Positions 1-8,141 of a stretch of DNA of 34,791 nucleotides are shown piece by piece. The notes under the pieces are model-generated. The model was not told the DNA's origin. It did not search any database and saw only the letters and a program-made list of their open reading frames with translations. The DNA is from a bacterium BMS3Bbin13. GTDB taxonomy: Bacteria; Pseudomonadota; Gammaproteobacteria; 21-64-14. The stretch covers positions 1-34,791 of the forward strand of contig BDTW01000035.1 in assembly GCA_002897735.1 (NCBI GenBank), given 5' to 3'. Position 1 is the stretch's first letter, and each line of letters begins with the position of its first letter. The translations under genes and the position numbers were made by a program.

Positions 1-235
1 GCCTCGCAGAGTAGGCAGTCAGCGACCTCGCATTCACATGGAACCATCCACCGGGCCCTTATGGAAAAGGATCCGCGTACGCCCCATCTTCGCGCAGGGG
101 CGTCCCTGCTGCATAGTACCGGGGCAGGCGTGGCGGAAAATGACCCAGGTCAAGAACGACGGGGATTTGACGTGCGAGGACGCGAAAGAGAGAAGGGCCG
201 CCGCCCAATCCGGCGGCGGCCGAAAAACGGATGAG
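1..235. repeat. Left copy of a 235-bp terminal inverted repeat
   Basis: Read against the reverse complement of the right end (34557-34791), I found no mismatch across 235 bp; identity stops after the bases atgag at 231-235. It contains a perfect GC-rich hairpin at 196-221 (10-bp arms, loop caatcc). The open frames inside it look non-coding. On the minus strand the hairpin lies downstream of a transposase remnant and could terminate transcription. It may be a multicopy repeat at which the assembly stopped, or a real inverted repeat flanking the segment. The sequence alone cannot decide between these. Confidence 0.9.
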
Positions 236-382
236 TCAGGAGTCCAGGTAAGCGAGCCGTTGTCCGACGCGCTACGCCCGCGAGAAGACTGCGCGTCCGG
301 ATCTGTGCGGGTGCCCGGTGACCGGTGTTCCCGCCGCGAGAGACGACATGAAGGGTGAACACCCCACCGGCCGACGGAATGT

Positions 383-603
383 ATCAATGAGAATGAGACA
401 CCGGGTTGTCGAAATTAGTGTAGCTATGCAACCTTCTGCTGGTCGGCTGAGGCATCGGACGGTGGGTTGATCCAGACTGCCTCCGGGGGGCGGTTGGGTA
501 CGGGCCGTTTGCCCTTGAAGCGTGCGGCGTTGGCCTCGTAGGCGGCGTCCAGGGCGAAGCCGGATCGATCGACCATACGACCGATCGATCGTCCTCGCTT
601 CTT
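383..603 (-). mobile_element. 3' remnant of an integrase-type IS transposase
   Basis: On the minus strand an open frame ending at the TAG at 424-426 encodes about 50 residues rich in proline. It contains YEANAARFKGKRP, then PEAVWINPPSDAS and a short tail. This NxxRF..PxPP..P..VWINPP pattern resembles the C-terminal tail of IS3-like transposases with an integrase core; that is recalled family knowledge, not a database hit. The sequence after the stop (about 383-400, tgtctcattctcattgata read on the minus strand) could be the element's end. No catalytic DDE region is present upstream, so only a fragment survives. The exact element boundaries are uncertain. Confidence 0.45.
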
Positions 604-616
604 CCCGGGAGGAAAG

Positions 617-1186
617 ATGATGACGTGGCTGTATACAGTCTTGGATGTTTCCGTAGGTGCCTGGATAATATCAGGCCGATATGTCTTTTCGGAAATAAAA
701 AAGACCTATGATAGGGGCGGTGTTTTCACGAGCAAACTTCTGAACCTTTGGTTCGTTATGTGGGGGTTCTACCATCTGGCGGTGATTCTGTCGGCGCTAT
801 ATGGCTTGCGGTTGATACCGATCGACAGGAGGTTCGCATTAACGGGCGGATTGGTTCTGATTGTGGTTGGTATTATCGTATTGGCAACCGGGATGATTGA
901 GTTCCGCTCTTTGCGCAGAAGTTGCGGGCAAGATATTTCAACGCTCATAACCACGGGAATATATCGGTGGAGCAGGAATCCGCAGTTTATCGGCTGTCTT
1001 TTTTATCTTCTGGGTATAGCGCTTGTTGGTCGATCAGGGCTTGCTTTTGTGCTTACCGGAGCGGCCGTTATTGTCATCGTTCTGTATACGGCCCGGTTGG
1101 AAGAGCCGTATCTTGAACGCCTTTATGGAGAGGAGTACCGTTTGTACAAATCAAAAGTCGGAAGGTGGATTTCAATGCGAAGGTAA
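617..1186 (+). CDS. Isoprenylcysteine methyltransferase-like integral membrane methyltransferase
   Basis: The 189-aa protein has four to five hydrophobic segments (about residues 4-24, 41-64, 73-94 and two between 122 and 160). It carries the C-terminal pattern of the ICMT/phospholipid methyltransferase family: GIYRWSRNPQFIG followed by EEPYLERLYGEEYRLYKSKV. In that family this region binds S-adenosylmethionine at the membrane; the substrate here cannot be inferred. GGAGGA at 608-613 sits just before two consecutive ATGs (617 and 620), and the second is equally plausible as start. Base composition is clearly more AT-rich than the neighbours. The gene lies next to an IS fragment, which suggests horizontal acquisition. 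The family call is fairly secure, the enzymatic role is not. Confidence 0.75.
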   Translation: MMTWLYTVLDVSVGAWIISGRYVFSEIKKTYDRGGVFTSKLLNLWFVMWGFYHLAVILSALYGLRLIPIDRRFALTGGLVLIVVGIIVLATGMIEFRSLRRSCGQDISTLITTGIYRWSRNPQFIGCLFYLLGIALVGRSGLAFVLTGAAVIVIVLYTARLEEPYLERLYGEEYRLYKSKVGRWISMRR

Positions 1187-1241
1187 GTGGAAGAGCGTCG
1201 CTCCTTCCTTGGTTTGCTTTTTTCCGCCGGGGAGGTGATAC

Positions 1242-1271
1242 GTTGTTGTGTACATCAACAACACTCAGTGT
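1242..1271. promoter_or_regulatory. Two adjacent inverted repeats ahead of the 66-aa gene
   Basis: gttgttg (1242-1248) and caacaac (1256-1262) form a perfect 7-bp inverted repeat around tgtacat. It abuts acact-c-agtgt at 1261-1271. Together they lie 24 bp before the start codon at 1295, a position suited to an operator or a leader hairpin. No matching regulator is recognised in the window. Confidence 0.35.
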
Positions 1272-1294
1272 GCCACTAACAAATCGGAGGAAAA

Positions 1295-1495
1295 ATGGAT
1301 CCTGAAAAAATAATGGAGGGTGTTTCGAAAGAAATATTCATTGCATTAAAAGCAATGGCAAAAGTGAGGACCCCGGAGGAAAAGTTGATGTACAGTGAAA
1401 TAGTGAAGAACCTGTGTGATTCGCTCGGAGTTTTCCTCAATTTGATTAGCGGAATGGCCCTAGATGACGGAGAAGACGGTCCAATTCCTTTTTAA
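1295..1495 (+). CDS. Small hypothetical protein, 66 aa
   Basis: A good Shine-Dalgarno (CGGAGG at 1285-1290) is spaced 4 nt from the ATG. The predicted protein is mostly helical and soluble. It has a lysine/glutamate-rich first half (PEKIMEGVSKEIFIALKAM), a hydrophobic stretch near LGVFLNLISGMAL and an acidic tail ending DDGEDGPIPF. I do not recognise the family. Codon and base use are AT-rich like the preceding gene, so the two probably arrived together. The paired inverted repeats just upstream suggest regulated expression. The AT-rich downstream gap to 1657 holds no further gene that I can support. Confidence 0.6.
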   Translation: MDPEKIMEGVSKEIFIALKAMAKVRTPEEKLMYSEIVKNLCDSLGVFLNLISGMALDDGEDGPIPF

Positions 1496-1657
1496 AAGCC
1501 GATTTTTTTCATGGGAAGTGTCATCCGGATGAGAGGGGGCGCAGGGCCGGCTGCTTTCCTGCCGCATCTGGTTTTGGACAAGAATTCTGCGGCGTCGACG
1601 TGGAATCAACTGGTTTCCGCGTCTCTTTTTTGTAAAAGTCGAACACGCCGATAGGAG

Positions 1658-1676
1658 GGCGGGTCTGAGACCCGCC
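1658..1676. repeat. REP-like palindrome GGCGGGTC-tga-GACCCGCC
   Basis: A perfect 8-bp inverted repeat lies just beyond the 3' end of trpE. It matches the recurrent intergenic palindromes of this window and is followed by the same CCCCTAC-type flank. On the minus strand it could also stabilise or terminate the rpe-gph-trpE transcript, although no T-run follows the stem in that direction. Confidence 0.6.
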
Positions 1677-1706
1677 CCTACGGTCGCCTCTACACCCGGC
1701 CCGCCC

Positions 1707-3197
1707 TTACGACCGCACCGGCTTTTCCAGGCCTGCTTCGGCCATAGCGACGGCGCGGAAGATGGCGCGGCGTTTGTTGAGGGTCTCTTCCCATTCGGTG
1801 CCGGGGACGGAGTCGGCTACGACGCCGCCGCCGGCTTGGATGTGCACGGTGCGGTCTTTGATGACCACGGTGCGGATGGCGATGGCGGTGTCCATGTTGC
1901 CGGACCAGGAGAGGTAGCCTACGGCGCCGGCGTAGACGCCGCGCTTGACCGGTTCGAGTTCGTCGATGATCTCCATGGCGCGGATCTTGGGGGCGCCGGT
2001 GACGGTGCCGGCCGGGAAGGCGGCGCGCAGGACGTCGATGGGGCCGAGTCCTTCGCGCAGTCGCCCGGTGACGTTGGAGACGATGTGCATGACGTGGGAG
2101 TAGCGCTCGACGATCATCTTCTCGGTCAGCCGGACGGTACCGATCTGTGCGACGCGGCCGACGTCGTTGCGCCCGAGATCGATCAGCATGAGGTGTTCGG
2201 CGAGTTCCTTGGGATCGGCGAGCAGTTCGCGCTCGAGCGCGAGGTCCTCTTCCTCGGTGGCGCCCCGGGGGCGGGTGCCGGCGATGGGCCGCAGGGTGAT
2301 GACGCCGTCTTCCAGGCGCGCCAGGATCTCGGGGGACGATCCCACGACGTGGAAGTCCGCCAGGTCGAAGAAGAACAGGTAGGGCGAGGGGTTGAGGCTG
2401 CGCAGCGCGCGGTAGAGGTCGAGGGGGTCGGCCTCGTAGGGAAGGGCCATGCGCTGGGAGGGGACCACCTGCATGACGTCGCCCTCGACGATGTAGCGCT
2501 GGATCCGGCGCACCGCATCCTCGTAGCCCTCGCGCGAGAAGCTCGACCGGAAGTCTTCTTCGCGTACGCGTCGCGTGTTGCGCGGAGCGGGCGGGTGCGG
2601 GGTCGCCTCGCGCAGGGCGCGGGCCAGGGCGTCGAGACGTTCGTTGGCGCGGCGGTAGGCGTCGGGTTCGGCCGGGTCGGCGTGGACGATGAGTTCCAGC
2701 TTGCCGAGCAGGTTGTCGAAGACGACCACCTCTTCGGAGACCAGCAGGAGGATGTCCGGCGTGCCGAGGGGGTCGGGGTTGGGACACTCCCCGAGCCGCG
2801 GTTCCACATAGCGCACCGTGTCGTAGCCGAAGTAGCCCACCAGGCCCCCGGTGAAACGCGGCAGCCCGCTGAGCGCGGGCACGCGGCAGGTGTGCTGGTA
2901 GTGTTCGATCCAGGACAGCGGGTCGTCGGTGCGGATCTGTTCGATGATCGCGCCGTCGCGCTCGATCACGGCCTCGTGACCGCGAACGCGTAGCACGGTG
3001 CGACACGGCAGGCCGATGATCGAGTAGCGGCCCCACTTCTCCCCGCCCTGTACGGATTCGAGAAGGTAGGAGTAGGGACCCCGGGCGAGCTTGAGGTAGG
3101 TGCTGAGCGGGGTGTCCAGGTCGGCGAGGACCTCGCGGCGCACCGGGATGCGGTTGTAGCCTTCGGCGGCGTAGCGCCGGAATTGCTGTTCGGTCAT
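1707..3197 (-). CDS. trpE: Anthranilate synthase component I
   Basis: This 496-aa protein converts chorismate to anthranilate, with ammonia from the TrpG glutaminase, at the entry to tryptophan synthesis. The N-terminal domain has [18 protein letters not shown], which includes the LLES region that binds feedback tryptophan. The C-terminal chorismate-binding domain has [49 protein letters not shown] and the C-terminal [11 protein letters not shown]. The ATG at 3197 begins [19 protein letters not shown], which matches the usual TrpE start; an open frame continues upstream to 3536 but looks non-coding. It is the last gene after rpe and gph on the same strand, a common order in gammaproteobacteria. 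trpG, trpD and trpC are not in the window. Confidence 0.97.
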   Translation of the reverse strand: MTEQQFRRYAAEGYNRIPVRREVLADLDTPLSTYLKLARGPYSYLLESVQGGEKWGRYSIIGLPCRTVLRVRGHEAVIERDGAIIEQIRTDDPLSWIEHYQHTCRVPALSGLPRFTGGLVGYFGYDTVRYVEPRLGECPNPDPLGTPDILLLVSEEVVVFDNLLGKLELIVHADPAEPDAYRRANERLDALARALREATPHPPAPRNTRRVREEDFRSSFSREGYEDAVRRIQRYIVEGDVMQVVPSQRMALPYEADPLDLYRALRSLNPSPYLFFFDLADFHVVGSSPEILARLEDGVITLRPIAGTRPRGATEEEDLALERELLADPKELAEHLMLIDLGRNDVGRVAQIGTVRLTEKMIVERYSHVMHIVSNVTGRLREGLGPIDVLRAAFPAGTVTGAPKIRAMEIIDELEPVKRGVYAGAVGYLSWSGNMDTAIAIRTVVIKDRTVHIQAGGGVVADSVPGTEWEETLNKRRAIFRAVAMAEAGLEKPVRS

Positions 3198-3376
3198 GGG
3201 GGCGGCTCCAGCGGGACGAGGCCGGCCGCGGCCGGCGGTCGGTCGGGGGCGCTCAGGCGCCGCGCCATCGTCCGCCGCTCGCGGGCGGGCGCCGATAGTC
3301 TCGTTCACTGGATGCGTACATACGGTCGATCTCCGGGGCCGCGCCGGAATTCGCGCGGGGGCCGAGACGGTTGAGA

Positions 3377-4117
3377 CTATAGACCAGATCGTGCCAAAAC
3401 CCCATCCCCGAGGGATGTTCTTCGTGCGGTGCCCGCGCGTTCGAGCAGGCCCCCGAGTTCCGCGAGGCTGTCGAGCACCGCGTCGGGCCGTGTCGCGCGG
3501 ATGTCCCGGCCGTGGTTGTAACCGTAGGTCACGCACACCGCCTGGAAGGCGGCTGCGCGCGCTGCGCGCACGTCGTTGACCGAATCGCCGATCAGCCAGC
3601 AGTCCGCCGGCGCGACGCCGAAGAAGCGCGCCGCGTGCAGCAACGGTTCGGGGTCGGGCTTCTTGCGGGGCAGGCTGTCGCCGCTGAGCACCAGGGCGAA
3701 GTCGTCCCTGAGCCCGAGGTGTTCCAGCAGCGGTTCGGTGAAGCGCGCCACCTTGTTGGTCACGCAGCCGAGCGGGATGCCGGCCGTTTCAAGGGAATCG
3801 AGGCCCTCGCGCACCCCGGGATACAGGGTGCTGCGCACACAGGTGTTCGCCGCGTAGAGGTCGAGAAACATCGGGTAGGCCCGTTCGAACAGCGCCTCGT
3901 CGGGTTCGCCTTCCATCCGGCCGGTCAGGGCGCGGCGCACCAGACGCTCGGCGCCGTTGCCGACCCACTCGCGCACCGTCGCCTCGCCGCGGACCGGCAG
4001 GCCGAGGCGCTCCATCATGCGATCGACGCACCAGGCGAGATCCGGGACGCTGTCGACCAGCGTGCCGTCCACGTCGATGAGTATCATGGACGGGCGGCGC
4101 AGCCCCACGGGCGTCAT
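3377..4117 (-). CDS. gph: Phosphoglycolate phosphatase (HAD family)
   Basis: This 246-aa HAD-superfamily hydrolase dephosphorylates 2-phosphoglycolate, which arises from RuBisCO oxygenation or DNA repair. All HAD motifs are visible: nucleophile motif DVDGTLVDS (about residues 15-23), motif II threonine in GCVTNK, motif III lysine in [12 protein letters not shown] and motif [12 protein letters not shown]. Helical cap residues lie between motifs I and II. Its ATG overlaps the rpe stop codon (ATGA at 4114-4117), so the two are translationally coupled, and trpE follows 179 bp downstream. The C-terminal 20 residues ([16 protein letters not shown]) look like an unconserved extension. HAD substrate assignment by sequence is imperfect, but the rpe-gph order supports Gph. 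Confidence 0.93.
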   Translation of the reverse strand: MTPVGLRRPSMILIDVDGTLVDSVPDLAWCVDRMMERLGLPVRGEATVREWVGNGAERLVRRALTGRMEGEPDEALFERAYPMFLDLYAANTCVRSTLYPGVREGLDSLETAGIPLGCVTNKVARFTEPLLEHLGLRDDFALVLSGDSLPRKKPDPEPLLHAARFFGVAPADCWLIGDSVNDVRAARAAAFQAVCVTYGYNHGRDIRATRPDAVLDSLAELGGLLERAGTARRTSLGDGVLARSGL

Positions 4118-4788
4118 TTCCCCGCGCGCGCGAGTTCCTCGCGCATCGTCGCGATCGTGGCCTTGTAGTCGTCGGTTCCGAAGACGGCCGATCCGGCCAC
4201 GAAGGTGTCGGCGCCGGCCTCGGCGATGGAACGGATGTTGTCGATCTTCACGCCTCCGTCGACTTCCAGGCGGATGTCCCGACCGGACGCGTCGATGATC
4301 TTGCGCGCCTCACGCAGCTTGTCGAGGACATAGGGGATGAATTTCTGGCCGCCGAAGCCGGGGTTGACGGACATCAGCAGCACCAGGTCGACCTTGTCGA
4401 TGACCCAATGGAGGTAGTCCAGCGGGGTGGCCGGGTTGAAGACCAGACCGGCCTTGCAGCCCTCGCCGTGGATGAGTTGCAGCGTGCGGTCGACATGCTC
4501 GCTGGCCTCCGGGTGGAAGGTGATATAGGTCGCCCCGGCGGCCGCGAAGTCGGGCACGATGCGGTCGACCGGCTTGATCATCAGGTGCACGTCGATGGGG
4601 GCCGTGACACCGTGTTTGCGCAACGCCCCGCACACCAGCGGGCCGATGGTCAGGTTCGGCACGTAGTGGTTGTCCATGACGTCGAAATGGACGATATCGG
4701 CGCCCGCGTCCAGGACATGGGTGACCTCCTCGCCGAGGCGCGCGAAGTCCGCCGACAGGATACTCGGGGCGATCATATAATCTGGCAT
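4114..4788 (-). CDS. rpe: Ribulose-phosphate 3-epimerase
   Basis: A 224-aa TIM-barrel enzyme that interconverts ribulose 5-phosphate and xylulose 5-phosphate in the pentose-phosphate and Calvin cycles. The signatures are [16 protein letters not shown] at the N-terminus, [23 protein letters not shown], the second metal/acid site in [12 protein letters not shown], and [12 protein letters not shown]. The length is standard. The start at 4788 has AAGAGGA 7 nt upstream. It leads the rpe-gph-trpE operon. The gap to the divergent gene at 4986 carries TATAC-like sequences on both strands. Confidence 0.97.
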   Translation of the reverse strand: MPDYMIAPSILSADFARLGEEVTHVLDAGADIVHFDVMDNHYVPNLTIGPLVCGALRKHGVTAPIDVHLMIKPVDRIVPDFAAAGATYITFHPEASEHVDRTLQLIHGEGCKAGLVFNPATPLDYLHWVIDKVDLVLLMSVNPGFGGQKFIPYVLDKLREARKIIDASGRDIRLEVDGGVKIDNIRSIAEAGADTFVAGSAVFGTDDYKATIATMREELARAGK

Positions 4789-4933
4789 GGTTTGTTCCTC
4801 TTGGCTTCTCGGGCGTCTGCAGGTCCGGCCCGTTTCTCGTCGACGTCGCTTGCGCCTGGGCGTGTGAACCGTGGAATCTACCCGATCGGCGTGGAATTTT
4901 CAGCCCCCGGGCCGTCGACGCCGTATAACGCTG

Positions 4934-4939
4934 TATAAT
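4934..4939 (+). promoter_or_regulatory. Sigma-70 -10 box (TATAAT) before the hydrolase gene
   Basis: TATAAT at 4934-4939 is preceded by TG and lies about 47 bp before the chosen start at 4986. A near-copy (gtataac) sits 12 bp upstream. I see no convincing -35 at the proper distance, so this may be an extended -10 type promoter or one needing an activator. Confidence 0.45.
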
Positions 4940-4985
4940 GCGCCCTGACGGGGGCTTGCCCCCACGGCCCGCCGGGAGATCGCGG

Positions 4986-5804
4986 ATGCGCCCCTGGATC
5001 GCGCTGGGTCTGTGCCTGTCGTTTCTCGCGCCGTTTCCGGCGCCGGCGGCCGGCAAGTCCGATACGGCGAAGGAACAGCGCTGGGCCAAGGAGATCGCGC
5101 CCCTGATCTTTCAGGGCCGTGCCGAATGGCTCAAGACCAAGGGCGGCGAGCGCTTCTTTTCGATCTACACTCCGGCGCGCGGCCCGACGGTCTATGGCGG
5201 GGTGATCCTGCTCCATGGGATGGGGGCCAACCCGGACTGGACCGACGTGATCCGCCCGCTGCGCACGGGGCTGGCCGACCGAGGCTGGGCGACACTCTCG
5301 TTGCAGATGCCGGTGTTGCCCAACAGCGCCGTTCCCAAGGATTACATCCCGCTGTTTCCGGACGTGGCACCCCGCATCGAGGCGGGGATCGCGTTTCTGC
5401 GCGCCAAAAAGATCGCGCCCATCATGCTCGTAGGCCACAGCCTCGGTGCGGCGATGGGGGCCTGGTTCCTGGCCCATACGCCGAGGAGCGGGATCCGGGC
5501 GTTCGTGGGCATCGGCATGTCCGGCGGCCCGGCCCCCAAGTCACCACTCGATACGGCCGCCTCTCTGGGCAAGATCCACCTGCCGGTGCTCGACTTGTAC
5601 GGCAGCCGGGATTTCAGGGCCGTGCTGTCGGGGGCGCCGCGGCGCGCGGCGGCGGCACGCGCCGCCGGCGAGCACGGTTACGAGCAGGTCGAGGTCGACG
5701 GGGCCGGACATTTCTTCCGCGACTTGGACGGACCCCTGATCACCCGGGTCTCCGGTTGGTTGCACAAGTACGCCCGGCATCCGGCGACCGCGCCAAACGG
5801 ATGA
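4986..5804 (+). CDS. Exported alpha/beta-hydrolase, DUF3530-like
   Basis: The 272-aa protein begins with a signal peptide (MRPWIALGLCLSFLAPFPAP, cleavage near PAAG), so it should act in the periplasm. The hydrolase fold shows an oxyanion strand with LLHGMGANPDW, the nucleophile elbow GHSLGAAMG and a late histidine in VDGAGHFFRD. LYGSRD supplies a likely acid. The DUF3530 assignment is a recalled resemblance. The ATG at 4986 is preferred over the upstream in-frame ATG at 4938 because it has GGGAG 6 nt before it and directly starts the signal peptide. The substrate is unknown. The downstream gene starts 18 bp after the stop, probably on the same transcript. Confidence 0.8.
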   Translation: MRPWIALGLCLSFLAPFPAPAAGKSDTAKEQRWAKEIAPLIFQGRAEWLKTKGGERFFSIYTPARGPTVYGGVILLHGMGANPDWTDVIRPLRTGLADRGWATLSLQMPVLPNSAVPKDYIPLFPDVAPRIEAGIAFLRAKKIAPIMLVGHSLGAAMGAWFLAHTPRSGIRAFVGIGMSGGPAPKSPLDTAASLGKIHLPVLDLYGSRDFRAVLSGAPRRAAAARAAGEHGYEQVEVDGAGHFFRDLDGPLITRVSGWLHKYARHPATAPNG

Positions 5805-5821
5805 ACCACTGAGGAGACGAT

Positions 5822-6286
5822 GTGGAGATCGCCATCGCGTTGCACACGTTGTCCGCCGTGATCTGGGTCGGCGGGATGTTCTTCGCCTACGTGGCCCTGC
5901 GCCCGGCGGCCGCGAACCTGCTGGAGCCGCCGCACAGGCTGGCGCTGTGGTCGCAGACCTTCGCCCGTTTCTTCCCATGGGTCTGGCTGGCCGTGATCTT
6001 GCTGCCGGTGACCGGCTATTGGATGGTGTTCCGGTTCCTGGGCGGGATGGCGCACGTGGGGGTGTATGTGCACATCATGCAGGGGTTGGGCTGGGTGATG
6101 ATCCTGCTCTATCTGTACGTATTCTTTGCGCCCTACCGGCGGCTCGCGCGGGCCGTGGCGCGGGAGGACTGGCACGAGGGCGCACGGCGGCTCGCGCAGA
6201 TCCGGCGCCTCGTCGGGGTCAACTTGATCCTGGGCCTGATCGTGGTGGCGGTGGCCACCGGCGGACGGTATTGGCATTCGGGCTGA
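5822..6286 (+). CDS. CopD-family integral membrane protein
   Basis: The 154-aa protein has four predicted membrane spans. It starts with a His in the first helix (IALHTLSAVIWVGGMFFAY) and has MAHVGVYVHIMQGLGW before the third helix. The HxxxxxxWVGG pattern and helical layout resemble the CopD/putative copper-export membrane family, whose histidines may bind heme or copper. It starts at a GTG with GAGGAGA at 5811-5817. It follows the exported hydrolase by 18 bp. The ligand and transport role are inferred from the family only. Confidence 0.7.
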   Translation: MEIAIALHTLSAVIWVGGMFFAYVALRPAAANLLEPPHRLALWSQTFARFFPWVWLAVILLPVTGYWMVFRFLGGMAHVGVYVHIMQGLGWVMILLYLYVFFAPYRRLARAVAREDWHEGARRLAQIRRLVGVNLILGLIVVAVATGGRYWHSG

Positions 6287-6337
6287 GGGCCGACGTCGTG
6301 GAGCCGCACGCTGCGATGCGGGGATGTCCGATGTCGC

Positions 6338-6413
6338 CGGCGGGGCGGGCCCCGCCCTACAGGCCCTCCCGGAATTGGAGGTTGCGGGCAGGGCTTGCCC
6401 GGCCGGCGCCGAC
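6338..6413. repeat. Pair of REP-like palindromes
   Basis: Between the CopD-like and OsmC-like genes lies a GGCGGG...CCCGCC palindrome followed by cctac (about 6338-6360), then a degraded copy of the GGGC-tt-GCCCGGCC type (about 6387-6405). They belong to the two palindrome classes scattered through the window. Their placement interrupts what might otherwise be a continuous operon. Confidence 0.55.
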
Positions 6414-6429
6414 CACGGGAGACGCAGTC

Positions 6430-6903
6430 ATGACTGTGGAGTCGACCTTTACGCTTGAACTGGAGCGCGTCCGGGACTATGAGTTCCGGGTGCGCTTCGA
6501 CTGGCCCGACGCGCCGGATCTGACGGTGGATGAACCGCCGCCGCTGGGTGGGGCCGCAGGCCCCAACGCCTCGCGCCTGCTCGCCGCCGCGGTGGCCAAC
6601 TGTCTGAGTGCGAGCCTCCTGTTCTGTCTGGAGAAGAGCCGGGTGCCGCCGCGGTCGGTGCGCAGTACGGTGACGGCGACACTGTTGCGCGGCGATGCGA
6701 ACCGGTTGCGCATCGGTGCCCTGGAGGTGGTGATCGACCTGGAGGGTACCGGGGAGGCCGGCGCGCGGCTGGCGCGTTGCAGCGGGCTGTTCGAGGAGTT
6801 CTGCGTGGTGACGGCGAGTGTGCGGCAGGGCATTCCCGTGGGGGTGACGGTGCGCGCCGACGGCGAGGTGGTGCATCGGGAACCGGCGCCGGCATCGGAA
6901 TGA
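6430..6903 (+). CDS. OsmC/Ohr-family protein
   Basis: The 157-aa protein has the two cysteines expected of OsmC-like thiol peroxidases: one in ANCLSASLLFCLEKSRV (with an additional nearby Cys) and one in LFEEFCVVTASVRQGIPV. The ATG at 6430 has GGGAGAC 7 nt before it. The long in-frame upstream extension back to 5947 overlaps the CopD-like gene and is not coding. Members of this family reduce organic hydroperoxides, but several subfamilies lack a proven substrate and this one could be such. The next gene follows by 13 bp. Confidence 0.85.
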   Translation: MTVESTFTLELERVRDYEFRVRFDWPDAPDLTVDEPPPLGGAAGPNASRLLAAAVANCLSASLLFCLEKSRVPPRSVRSTVTATLLRGDANRLRIGALEVVIDLEGTGEAGARLARCSGLFEEFCVVTASVRQGIPVGVTVRADGEVVHREPAPASE

Positions 6904-6916
6904 GCGGGACGCGGGC

Positions 6917-7357
6917 GTGAGCCGCTGGATCGAGAGCGCAGTGCGGATCGACGCGCCCGCACATCGCGTGTGGGAGATCCTGCTGGATACGGCCCGTTAT
7001 CCCGACTGGAACCCGTTTCTGCGCAGGGTCGAGGGGGAACTGAGGCCGGGGATGCGGCTGAACGTGGAGGTGGACCTGCCGCGGCTCGGCCCGCAGCGGT
7101 TCCGGCCCACGGTACTGGCCGTGCTCCCGGAGCGGGAGCTGCGCTGGTTGGGACGACTCCGGCTGCCGGGCGTGTTCGACGGGGAGCACCGTTTCCGCTT
7201 GGAGGAGAACGGCGAGGGTCGGATGCGGTTTCTCCAGGATGGGTGCTTTCAGGGGATCCTGGTGGTCCCGCTCTGGAGGCGGCTCGCGCCCGCGATCCGG
7301 GAAGGCTTTGAACGCATGAACCGGGCCTTGAAGGTGCGGGCCGAAGCGGGTGGCTGA
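6917..7357 (+). CDS. SRPBCC (START-like) domain protein
   Basis: The 146-aa protein starts with the typical SRPBCC opening APAHRVWEILLDTARYPDWN and has the beta-rich core ending in FQGILVVPLWRRLAPAIREG plus a C-terminal helix with GFERMNRALK. The family forms a hydrophobic ligand pocket (polyketide cyclases, coenzyme Q-binding proteins and many uncharacterised members). It starts at GTG 6917, 13 bp after the OsmC-like gene, and is likely cotranscribed with it. Ligand unknown. Confidence 0.8.
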   Translation: MSRWIESAVRIDAPAHRVWEILLDTARYPDWNPFLRRVEGELRPGMRLNVEVDLPRLGPQRFRPTVLAVLPERELRWLGRLRLPGVFDGEHRFRLEENGEGRMRFLQDGCFQGILVVPLWRRLAPAIREGFERMNRALKVRAEAGG

Positions 7358-7364
7358 ACGGATG

Positions 7365-7502
7365 GTAGCCTGGATGAAGCGAAGCGGAATCCGGGGATGA
7401 TGTCCTGCGTGCTCCCGGATTTCGGCCTGCGGCCTGTATCCGGGCTACATGGACGTGGTGGTCTAGAGGAAGCGAAGCGGAATCCGGGACCGATTCCCCG
7501 CT
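7365..7502. repeat. Large imperfect inverted repeat, GTAGCC...AATCCGGG type
   Basis: A left arm (7365-7395, gtagcctggatgaagcgaag then cggaatccggg) faces a right arm (7414-7446, cccggatttcggcctgcgg then cctgtatccgggctac). They share gtagcc, ggat and aatccggg at matching positions and would fold into a long interrupted hairpin. A third, partial copy of the left arm follows at 7461-7489 and forms its own small hairpin with gattccccgcttc. The motif is a repeat I recall from several gammaproteobacterial genomes. Confidence 0.7.
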
Positions 7503-7547
7503 TCCGCAGCAGTGGGATGATGACTCGTGCAGGACTCGTCGCCGCGA

Positions 7548-7576
7548 TTGTCCGGCCCTTCGTGCCCACCTATAAT
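7548..7576 (+). promoter_or_regulatory. Sigma-70 promoter of the moaB-moeA-moaCDE operon
   Basis: TTGTCC (7548-7553), a 17-bp spacer and a consensus TATAAT (7571-7576) lie 31 bp before the moaB ATG. The predicted start site near 7583 gives a short leader of about 25 nt, too short for a Moco riboswitch, so regulation by the known Moco RNA is not indicated. Confidence 0.75.
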
Positions 7577-7606
7577 GACAGCCCCCGGTCCGCGGCAGGC
7601 CCTCCC

Positions 7607-8137
7607 ATGACTCACTCCAAAAATCCACCGCCGTTCATCCCGCTGGAGATCGCCGTGTTGACGGTCTCGGATTCGCGCACGGAGGAGACCGACACCTCCG
7701 GGCGCGCGCTGGTGGAGCGGCTTACGGAGGCCGGCCACCACCTCGTGAAGAAGGTCATCCTGGCGGACGATCTCTACCGCATCCGTGCGTTGGTGGCGCG
7801 CTGGATCGCCGAGCCGCAGGTGCAGGTGGTGTTGGTGACCGGCGGGACCGGGATGACCGGGCGCGACGTGACCCCGGAGGCGTTGCGGGTGCTGTTCGAC
7901 AAGGAGGTGGAGGGGTTCGGAGAGCTGTTCCGCTGGCTGTCCTTCGAGGAAATCCGAACCTCGACGCTCCAGTCGCGGGCGTTTGCCGGCATCGCCAACG
8001 GGACGGTGATCTTCTGCATGCCGGGCTCGACCGGGGCCTGCCGCACGGCCTGGGACCGGATCCTCCGCGACCAGTTGGACAATCGCCACCGGCCGTGCAA
8101 CTTCGTGGAACTGTTGCCGCGCCTGACGGAGCGTTGA
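7607..8137 (+). CDS. moaB: Molybdenum cofactor biosynthesis protein MoaB
   Basis: This 176-aa MogA/MoaB-family protein is proposed to adenylylate molybdopterin before metal insertion, although the E. coli MoaB role is debated. Key elements are [15 protein letters not shown], the nucleotide-binding [17 protein letters not shown] and [16 protein letters not shown] near the end. The ATG at 7607 lies just after a good promoter; the in-frame extension back to 7397 runs through repeat DNA. It is the first gene of a molybdenum cofactor operon, with moeA starting 4 bp after its stop. Confidence 0.95.
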   Translation: MTHSKNPPPFIPLEIAVLTVSDSRTEETDTSGRALVERLTEAGHHLVKKVILADDLYRIRALVARWIAEPQVQVVLVTGGTGMTGRDVTPEALRVLFDKEVEGFGELFRWLSFEEIRTSTLQSRAFAGIANGTVIFCMPGSTGACRTAWDRILRDQLDNRHRPCNFVELLPRLTER

Positions 8138-8141
8138 GGCG

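Noticed and set aside
38-358. Open frames in the terminal repeat (for example the one starting MEPSTGPLWKRIRVRP)
   Set aside because: The frame changes beyond the repeat boundary differ at each end, and there is no ribosome site or family signature.
1836-2993. 385-residue plus-strand frame opposite trpE
   Set aside because: It is the complement of a well-supported trpE; the Gly/Asp/Val-rich composition is typical of GC-driven antisense frames.
7365-7502. CRISPR-like array
   Set aside because: Only two to three unequal arms exist, in opposite orientations; no regular spacers and no cas genes.
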